Assembly (NCBI GenBank): GCA_963751665.1
Contig: CAVVVF010000005.1
Coordinates: 62,001 to 126,000 of the forward strand
Length of the DNA stretch: 64,000 nucleotides
Direction: 5' to 3'
Source: AC-69 sp963751665
Lineage (GTDB): Bacteria; Actinomycetota; UBA4738; HRBIN12
Shown here one piece after another: positions 57,490 through 64,000 of this stretch; position 1 is the stretch's first letter; each line of letters begins with the position of its first letter. A model generated the notes under the pieces. The model had not been told where the DNA came from. It made no database searches and saw only the letters and a program-made list of their open reading frames with translations. The translations under genes and the position numbers were made by a program.

Positions 57490-57927
57490 GTGAGGAAATA
57501 CCTTGGTTCGATGATGGCGGTCGTCATCACGATGCTCGCTGCGGCCGGCTGCTCTCATGGGCCCGCTCCGAAGGTGAACGCGGGCGGCCCCATGGGGATC
57601 GGGTCCCCGATCCGGGCGGAAGGCGCGTGGGCTTCGTCCGCGGGCGAACGAGCGAGCGTGTTCTTCATCCTCTCGAACCACGGCTCCACAGACGACGTGC
57701 TCACCGGAGCGTCGTCCCCGATCGCCGCTGCTGCCGCACTGAAAGACCGATCGAAGATCATCAAGCGGCTCCCCCTGCCGGCCGGCTCGGAGATCTCGTT
57801 CAGCGGCGGCCGGTACGGGCTCATGCTCACGGGTCTCCGACGGCACCTCGCGATCGACGGAACGGTCCGAGTAACGCTCACGTTCGAGCACGCCGATCCC
57901 GTGACATTAGTCGCGGGCGTGAGGTAA
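57490..57927 (+). CDS. PCu(A)C-like lipoprotein lacking the copper ligands
   Basis: 145 aa from GTG 57490 (AGGTGGAAGC before it); ATG 57460 is in frame. Signal peptide and lipobox 'LAAAGCS', then 'VNAGGPMGIGSP'. The domain matches the periplasmic copper chaperone family PCu(A)C in 'VFFILSNHGSTDDVLTGASS', 'LPLPAGSEISFSGG' and 'LMLTGLRRHLAIDGTVRVTL'. The H(M)x10Mx21HxM copper site is missing: the family's 'HxMLMGL' is 'YGLMLTGL', and the first His/Met segment is deleted. Copper binding is therefore unlikely. It lies downstream of tRNA-Leu and close to the PASTA lipoprotein with the same NAGGPM linker. Confidence 0.7.
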   Translation: MRKYLGSMMAVVITMLAAAGCSHGPAPKVNAGGPMGIGSPIRAEGAWASSAGERASVFFILSNHGSTDDVLTGASSPIAAAAALKDRSKIIKRLPLPAGSEISFSGGRYGLMLTGLRRHLAIDGTVRVTLTFEHADPVTLVAGVR

Positions 57928-58031
57928 CAACTGTGGGGAGGATGCCTAGCTCGTCGGAGAACTCGTGGAGGTGACGACGAGCGAGACTCCGGCCGCTCCC
58001 CGCTCATCCTTCAATGCGGGCGCCCGCGCCG

Positions 58032-59438
58032 CTACGTGAGCATCGACCGGTAGATCACGTGGCCCGGGTTCGTCGGGCCGCCCACGTAGTTGTGGCCCTC
58101 GCCCCAGACCATCGCGGCCCGGTTCCCGAGTAGGTCGATCCCCTGGTAGTCGCCGTACGGGAACTCGAAGCCGTTCGCGTGCGACTCGGATCGTGCCGGG
58201 TCGAACTGCGAGACTCGGACGCTCGGCCCGGTCCACGACAGCCCTCCGTTCGTCGACGTGCGGTACCACACGTTCCATCCGTTGTTGTGGTCGAGCGGGG
58301 CGCCGAGGCGGTCGTCCATCCAGATCACGCTGATCTTGCCCGCCGTGCCTCCCTCGATCCGTGGGTACAGTGCGTAGCAGGCACCGCCCGCGCACCCGGA
58401 CGCCGTCTTGTCGTCCACGCGGCCCACGTAGTGCCAGTTCGCGGAAGACGCGCAGTTCGAGCCCGCTGAGCAGCTCGAGAGCTGCACGATCGGGGGCCGG
58501 CCCGGCTTGTCCGGCAGGTTGTCCTGCCAGACCAGGTAGAGGTTTCCCGCCGCGTCGATCGCGATGTCGTCCTGGGGACCCCAATATGCGAACCCGCACG
58601 AGACCGACGGTGGGCAGTGCGGTCCGGCGGATCCCTCCGCCACGCGGGCGAACGTCGTCTGCGAGGTCGCCGCGGTGGTCCTCGACACCTGGTAGATGGC
58701 CGCCGTGCTGCCCGTGCAGCTCCCGAAGCAGTCGCCCCACGCGAACCAGGCGTTCCCGGCCGCGTCGAGCACCGCCCCCTCGGGGAACGCCACGTGCGTG
58801 TCCTCCAGCACGAGGCTCTCGGTCCACGTCGCGCCGCCGTCGTCGGATCGCGAGAGGAAATGGTCCTCGCCCGACGCGTACATCACGTAGACGTTGTCGT
58901 CGTGCGCCACCAGCCACGGGTGGTCGCAGGCCGTGCACAGCGGGCCGTTGATCTTCGTCGTGGTCCATGTGTTGCCGAAGTCGCTCGACTTCGCGACCAG
59001 GACGTCGACGTCGGCCGTCAGCCCATACGCGAGGAAGCTCACGTACACGTCATCCGTGACATCGTCCACGGCCACCACGACGTCCACGACCCTGGGGTAC
59101 CCGAGCCGGGGCAGCGCCACGAGCGGCCCGAACGTGCGACCGCCGTCTGCCGACGACCGGACGTAGATCTCCCGCGGTCCGCCGGAGGCCTGGTCGCAGG
59201 ACGGGTCACCGGGGAAGTGGGCGATCCCGACGTACACGTTGCTTTCGTGGGCCGCGATCTCGGGCTCCCAGTCGTCGCCGCCACAGAACCCGACGTTCGT
59301 GGCATCGCGTGCGACGAGCGCTCCTGGGGCGGCGCTCACCGCGCCCGGGGTGAACGCAAGCACGAGGGCCGCCATCGTCACGAACGCCAGCACGGAGCGG
59401 GTTGCGTACCTGGAGCCAGCTGTGCGGGATGAAATCAT
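58032..59438 (-). CDS. Secreted Asp-box (sialidase-fold) protein
   Basis: 468 aa from ATG 59436-59438, with AGGAGGG before it; an in-frame start about 40 codons upstream is less likely. Signal peptide (hydrophobic about residues 12-35, Ala-x-Ala). Four Asp-box repeats S-x-D-x-G-x-T/S-W/F: 'SSADGGRTF', 'SSDFGNTW', 'SDDGGATW', 'STNGGLSW'. Eight or more cysteines, several in close pairs ('GDCFGSC', 'LCTAC'), suggest disulfides. The fold is a beta-propeller; catalytic Arg triad and Tyr of true sialidases are not evident, so the function (glycosidase or binding) is open. No transmembrane anchor at the end. Confidence 0.8.
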   Translation of the reverse strand: MISSRTAGSRYATRSVLAFVTMAALVLAFTPGAVSAAPGALVARDATNVGFCGGDDWEPEIAAHESNVYVGIAHFPGDPSCDQASGGPREIYVRSSADGGRTFGPLVALPRLGYPRVVDVVVAVDDVTDDVYVSFLAYGLTADVDVLVAKSSDFGNTWTTTKINGPLCTACDHPWLVAHDDNVYVMYASGEDHFLSRSDDGGATWTESLVLEDTHVAFPEGAVLDAAGNAWFAWGDCFGSCTGSTAAIYQVSRTTAATSQTTFARVAEGSAGPHCPPSVSCGFAYWGPQDDIAIDAAGNLYLVWQDNLPDKPGRPPIVQLSSCSAGSNCASSANWHYVGRVDDKTASGCAGGACYALYPRIEGGTAGKISVIWMDDRLGAPLDHNNGWNVWYRTSTNGGLSWTGPSVRVSQFDPARSESHANGFEFPYGDYQGIDLLGNRAAMVWGEGHNYVGGPTNPGHVIYRSMLT

Positions 59439-59651
59439 GTCTTCCCTCCTCTTCCCAGACGCCCTGGGCGACGCCTCGATCGCCGGGGAGCCGACGGCGT
59501 CTGGTCGCATCAGGGTAGAAGGGGCGCAGGAGCGGGCGCAAATCGAACCCGAGCGACGCACGACGGCGGGCAGGCCCTACCGGCCCAATACAGACGAGCT
59601 AACCCGAGAACTAAGAGAGTGTCGTTTCCGCCCCGGAGCAGCAGGCCAACC

Positions 59652-61019
59652 TCATGAGAAGCAGTCAGTGCGAAGCGGGAGAGGATCGGGCCTGCGTGGT
59701 CGCTTCGAGAAATCGAAGTCGTAGGAGAGATCGGTCGCAGCGCGGTCGCGGTCGGTCAGCTGCGAAAGTCCCCAGTTGTCCTCGATGAACCTGAGCACGC
59801 TCGAGAACTCGCCGACCTGGTGGTCGATGACGGCATTCCTCGCGTACGGCGAGATGACCAGCAACGGGACGCGGATCCCCAACCCAAAGCCGTCCACCTG
59901 TGGTGGGGGCACGTGATCGTAGAAGCCGCCGTAGTCGTCCCACGTGACGAAGATCGCCGTGTTCTTCCACATGGGGCTGTGCATGATCGCATCGATCACC
60001 CGCGTGGACCAGTTCTCCCCCAGGCAGAAGTTGTACTGGGGGTGCTCGGACACTTCGTACCGTGGGGTGATCCACGTGACGGGAGGCAGCCGATCGGCCC
60101 GGATGTCGCCGATGACGTCGTCCACCGGGAGCACGCGGCGGGGCCATTGCTTCGTCTCCCGGATGTGGCGGATGGCCGAGTACGCAGACCAGATGTAGCC
60201 GAGCTGGTCCGGCTCGGCGGCGTAGTAGGCCCAGTCGATCCCCGCCTTCGTGAGGAGGTCCCCTTCGGTCACGAAGTCGAAGCACGGCTGGACCTGTTTC
60301 TCGTGACCTTCCGAGTCGACGATCGTGACCGTCTGCCCGATCGGCGCGTCACAGCCGAACGTGTTGCTCGAGCGGAACGGCCCGGTGCGCCTGGGGTTGT
60401 CGTGAGCGCCTCCGGACTGGGCGGCGATCGTGTAGAGATGGTTCGGGAACGAGGGCCCCTGGGCCGAGGAGAAGAAGTTGTCGGCGAGCACGAATTCATG
60501 GGCCCAATGCCAGTAGTTGGGAAGCTGGGATCGGTGGAGCTGTGTGTAGGACCACCGGTCCGAGACCGCGCCCTGGTTGAACCCGTCCATCTTCCCGTGG
60601 TCCCACGCCTCGCGCGAGCACGTGTAGCAATGGGGGATGTCCTCGGAGCCGATGCTGCCGTCGGTCCCACGAGTGAGCGGCCGCCGCACGCTTCGGTCGT
60701 AGCCGAACGAAACGCCGTCCGCGCCCGGGAACGTCCCGAACAGGTTGTCGAACGTGCGGTTCTCCTTGATCAGGAAGACGACGTGCTTGATCGGCCACCG
60801 CGTCGTGGCGTGTCCGTCGGCTCGCTCGGGGGGAACCAGGGACGCCCCATGCGAAGCGCCGCTCATCGATGCGCGAGCACCCGGAGGCGAAGCGTGCCGC
60901 GTGACCGAGGGTCCCGAGCCACAGGCTGTGGCGACCAACGCCAGCACGATCCCTCCGGCAAGCAGGCGCCGGCTCGCCCTCCCTATCGCCCGTGAGCAGG
61001 AGCGCGCATACACCATCAC
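59652..61019 (-). CDS. Phosphoesterase (phospholipase C / acid phosphatase family) lipoprotein
   Basis: 455 aa from ATG 61017-61019. Signal peptide with lipobox 'ALVATACGSG' (cysteine near 33). PF04185-type phosphoesterase: 'KHVVFLIKENRTFDNLFGTF' with the metal-binding Glu-Asn and nucleophile Thr, 'GPSFPNHLYTIAAQSGG', 'PPVTWITPRYEVSEHP', 'AIFVTWDDYGGFYDHVPPP' with the second metal site, and 'VPLLVISPYARNAVIDH'. The family cleaves phosphate esters of phospholipids or small metabolites outside the cell. It lies upstream of, and co-directional with, the Asp-box protein. Confidence 0.9.
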   Translation of the reverse strand: MMVYARSCSRAIGRASRRLLAGGIVLALVATACGSGPSVTRHASPPGARASMSGASHGASLVPPERADGHATTRWPIKHVVFLIKENRTFDNLFGTFPGADGVSFGYDRSVRRPLTRGTDGSIGSEDIPHCYTCSREAWDHGKMDGFNQGAVSDRWSYTQLHRSQLPNYWHWAHEFVLADNFFSSAQGPSFPNHLYTIAAQSGGAHDNPRRTGPFRSSNTFGCDAPIGQTVTIVDSEGHEKQVQPCFDFVTEGDLLTKAGIDWAYYAAEPDQLGYIWSAYSAIRHIRETKQWPRRVLPVDDVIGDIRADRLPPVTWITPRYEVSEHPQYNFCLGENWSTRVIDAIMHSPMWKNTAIFVTWDDYGGFYDHVPPPQVDGFGLGIRVPLLVISPYARNAVIDHQVGEFSSVLRFIEDNWGLSQLTDRDRAATDLSYDFDFSKRPRRPDPLPLRTDCFS

Positions 61020-61437
61020 GTTGCAGACTCGGTCACTCCCAGCGACGTTCCCTGAGCTGTCTCCGATCGGCCGCGGGGAGCCTGAGGCAGGCGGATCGGC
61101 CGCGCGAACCCCTGGGGTGTGCCCTGCGAGCTCGATCGGTTGATCAGGCAGCTGTTAATTCTCGGCGTCTCGGGCAGGAACTCGCGGACCAAGCCTGAGC
61201 ACCTTCCGCTCAACTTCGAAGGGCCGTATCGTGTGAGTATCTACCCGAGGAGGAGATCGATGCCGTCGCCCTCGACGGAAGGTCTCGTGAGGCGGTACTC
61301 GTCGGAGTGGCGAAGTGGAAGAAGAGCGTCGATAGCCGTCACTTCGGCCGACATCTTCTAAGGCCCTGCGGGCCGGACCGGTCCCGAATCACCAAGTTGA
61401 GGACTCTTTACTTCCCCTGGATGGTGACCATGGCTCG
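61020..61437. other. Intergenic stretch with a possible DUF234-ATPase remnant
   Basis: No complete gene. On the plus strand, 61247-61330 reads 'EEEIDAVALDGRSREAVLVG' followed by 'VAKWKKSV'. This looks like the carboxyl-terminal domain of the archaeal-type ATPases with DUF234 (nuclease-like 'E-I-D-x-V-A-L ... L-x-G-x-x-K-W'). No start or upstream domains exist. A tiny relic is my best guess. Nothing else was seen. Confidence 0.3.
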
Positions 61438-64000
61438 TCACAGCCAGCTCGGAGCATCGCGGCCGGCGGCGCTGTAGAACTCGGCGATCACCCTGCGGGC
61501 CGACTCTACGGCCCACCGTGCCTCTCCCACTCCGATCTCCAGTGGTGCTTCGGGCGGCTGGGAGGTGGAGCGACGGTCCAACCGCTCGGCCTCGCCGCGG
61601 TATCCGACAACGGCGTCGCGGAGGGCCTGGATCCGCTCGAGGTCGGGAGCGGGCTCCAACTGGCGTCCGATGGTTCGCTCACAGAGGTCGTGCCACTTGG
61701 GGAGGAACCGAGCGCGGTAGTTGAAGCTTGGGATCGTCTCGGCTCCCAGCTGGTTGACCACGGACTCCAGTGTGGCGTGGGCGGCGAGAACCGCCAGGGC
61801 TGCGCGGCCCGCGTCTTCCTCAGCGGCGCGGCCGGCCATCTCATCGGCCAGCGCGAGTAGCCGCTCTGGTTCGATTCCCATGTCCGTCAGCGCTTCGCCG
61901 ACTCGATCTCTCGAAGGCGGGCGCCGAGGGGCCCGTTCTCCAGCCCGAACCGCCGAATGAGCTCGCGCGCCCTCTCCAGATCGCCCGCCTCGAGCCGGCA
62001 CCGCGCCTCCCGGTACGGAACGTCGAACGAGCGGTAGATGTCCGCCGCGCCGGCGAACCGGTCGCGGTCCCCGTACAGCACACCCTCCGCTTCCTCTACG
62101 GTCGCCTGGAACGCGGGATCCCGAACAGCGGGCCGGACCCGCTCCAGCAAAGCCTCCGCCCGCTCCGGGAGGAGCTGCGCCGTCGGGAAGGAGGAGCTCG
62201 AGCACGTGCCATACCGCGGGTGTAGCGAGCACGACGTCCAGCGCCTCCTGGATCGCAAGCCGGGCAGCGTTGATGTTCCCCCGAGCCAGCTCGAGGTCGG
62301 CTTCCAGTCGAAGGCACAGGGCCAGGAACTCGTTCCCGCCGAGGCCGCGCGCGATCGGGACGATCTCGTCCACGATCTCCCTCGCCTCTTCGTATCGCCC
62401 TCGGGGGAGCAGAGTCTGGACCAGCGTGGCCCCGGCGTTGGCGATCCCAGGGGCGGCCTTCACGGTACGGTTATGCTCGAGCGACTCCCGCGCGAGCGCC
62501 TCGGCATCCTCGTACCGGCCGAGCTCCGCGAGCGATGACGCCTCGTTGGCGGCGTGGAACCACTCGTAGCCCGGGGCCCCCAGCCGGCGGCTGACCTCGC
62601 GGCCCCGGTTGCTGATCTCTGCGGCCTCGCGGTGGCGAAAGTACATCGCGAGCGTGGCCGGAAGGTTGGAATATGCGCGTCCGATGGCTTCGGCATCCCC
62701 TGATTCCTCCGCCAGTCGCATCGACTCCCGGACCCGGTCCAGCCCTCCCGGATCGCCGAGCATGCACTCGCATATGCCGACGTTGTTCATCAGCTGCGAC
62801 CGTGGTCCCAGGAGCTCGAGATCCAGCTCGATGGCCAGCCCTCGCTCCGCGAGCTCGATGGAACGGCCGGTCTCCCCTTGGAGCATGAGCAGAGTTGAGG
62901 CCCACACGAAGCTCTGGACCAGCTCGGGAGTCGCGCCGAGCGGCTCGAGGAGCTCGATGGCGCGCTCCAACACCTCCGCGCCTCGCTCGCCCTCTCCCAA
63001 CATCCAGAGGAGCCGGCCCTGCGTGGCCAGGGACCGCGCCGCCCGCTGGTGGTCGCCGATCACGCGGAACCCCGCCTCCGCCTCGATCAGCGCCGTTCGC
63101 GCGCCGCTCAGGTCGGCCGCCATGATGCGGGTCCACCCCAGCTTGTGCAGCAGCCCGAGCCGTCCCTCCTCGTCACCTTCGCCCCACAGGCGAAGTGCCG
63201 TCTCGTAGCGGTCCTTGGCCTCGACGAAGCCCATCCGTTCGGCCGCGAGGTCCCCGGCGGCCAGGGCGTATCGGCGAGCCTTCTCCGGAACGTCGGCTCG
63301 GCCGTAGTGCTCGGCCAGCATCTCCAAGTATGCCGGGTCGTCGCCGACCCGCGACTCCAGGACCTCGGCCACGTTCCGGTGGAGTTCCCGTCGCTGCCGG
63401 AGGAGGAGGGTGTCGTACGTGACCTCCTGGATCAGCGCGTGCTTGAACGTCCACCGACCGGGCTCCTGCTCCACGAGGAGCTGGGCCCGCACCAGGGAGT
63501 CCAGCTGCGAGCGGATGTCCCCGCTCCCCACGACCGCCTCCAGCAGGTCGGTCGGAGAAGTTGCGGCCGATCACGGCCGCGTGCTGGAGCACGTTTCGTG
63601 CTCCGGCGTCCAGCCGATCGACACGGGCCAGGATGGTGCCCTGGACGGTGTCGGGGACGTCCACCTCGATCCTGGCCAGCACGGCTTTGCCATCCACCAC
63701 GGCCAGGGAGCCGAGCTCGAGGAGGGCTTGGAGCAGCTCCTCCACGAAGAACGGGTTGCCCTCGGCCCGGTCCGCCACGATGCGCTCGAGGTCGGCCGGG
63801 AGCTCCAGCACGCCGAGGTATCCGCGGGCCAGGGCGACGCTTTGCTCTGGGGTGAGCGGCTCCAGGCGGACCGCGGTGTGGCTCGCCCGAAGGGCGGTCC
63901 TCTCCACCTGATCGAATCCGGGACGGTACGCGAGGACGAGCATGAGCGATGCCCCGCCCAGTCGTTCCAGCAGGAACCCCAGCAGGTCGAGCGAGGAACG
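61438..64000 (-). pseudogene. Large STAND-type ATPase/TPR regulator, partial and frameshifted
   Basis: At least 850 codons, with the amino terminus beyond the right edge. The visible part begins within an ATPase domain ('LMLVLAYRPGFDQVE', 'RLEPLTPEQSVALARGYLGV', 'DRAEGNPFFVEELLQALLEL', 'VQGTILARVDRLDAGARNVLQ') as in the AAA-16 ATPases attached to class III adenylate cyclases or LuxR regulators. Then come TPR-like helices over about 600 residues ('KALHALIQEVTYDTLLLRQR' region: 'FKHALIQEVTYDTLLLRQRR'). Frame changes occur near 63555, 62190 and 61900, the last two restoring each other. The effector domain is not visible, so signal and output are unknown. Confidence 0.75.

Noticed and set aside
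61119..61361. 80-codon plus-strand frame in the phosphoesterase/ATPase gap
   Set aside because: Composition is Arg/Ser-rich and it is out of frame with the DUF234-like stretch that overlaps it.

Overview
The window is a GC-rich chromosomal segment of an actinobacterium. The best evidence is gene order: from about 25 to 56 kb it carries the block PMT - rsmI - metG - tatD - rpfB-like - ksgA - ispE - glmU - prs - rplY(ctc) - pth - mfd - mazG - eno - ftsB - DUF501/ppx. From memory this matches the actinobacterial core order, for example Mycobacterium tuberculosis Rv1002-Rv1026. DUF3052, DUF5317, ACT and PASTA proteins, frequent GTG starts and TAGAAT-type -10 boxes fit the same assignment. Genus or family cannot be read from the sequence; a deep or uncultured lineage seems likely.

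Layout. 0-10 kb: two divergent molybdenum hydroxylase (CO dehydrogenase-like) operons, followed by MscS, DoxX, a CoxD-type MoxR ATPase and a CoxE-type VWA protein, which are probable maturation factors. 10-21 kb: tryptophan 2,3-dioxygenase, an ACT protein, a glcDEF glycolate oxidase operon, rhodanese, macrodomain, two PfkB sugar kinases, GNAT, a GH4 remnant, a stand-alone AsnC sensor domain, a pilin-like protein and a pirin. 21-27 kb: CPBP protease, 2OG-Fe(II) oxygenase, CocE/NonD hydrolase, protein mannosyltransferase, DUF3052. 27-49 kb: the housekeeping block, interrupted between pth and mfd by two tiny tandem peptide genes ending in WKV, DUF5317 and a GGDEF-EAL protein, and between mazG and eno by a second GGDEF protein. 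48.8-53.8 kb: an accessory insert (DUF4331, VIT1/CCC1, a tandem SRPBCC duplication and an IS256-family element) that separates ftsB from its usual partners. 54-57 kb: S1 protein, a DUF501-Ppx fusion, a cyclophilin, a PASTA lipoprotein. 57-64 kb: tRNA-Leu, a PCuAC-like lipoprotein, secreted Asp-box and phosphoesterase proteins, and a large ATPase/TPR regulator cut by the right edge.

Data quality. Many genes contain net +1 frame changes, densest in glcDE (13.1-15.0 kb), the hydrolase amino terminus (24.2-24.8 kb), rsmI/metG (27.1-29.1 kb), DUF4331 (48.8-50 kb) and the transposase (52.7-53.6 kb). Because essential genes (metG, mfd, eno, glmU) are affected while their residues stay conserved in the shifted frames, I read these as consensus errors, not gene decay. 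Boundaries of the affected genes are given for the whole locus.

Most interesting items: the paired WKV mini-peptides; a perfect LexA-type palindrome before the Rpf-like gene; an apparent AUC start for the S1 protein; the DUF501-Ppx fusion; the stop-to-stop tandem SRPBCC duplication; and neighbouring lipoproteins sharing an NAGGPM motif, one of them a PCuAC-like protein without copper ligands.
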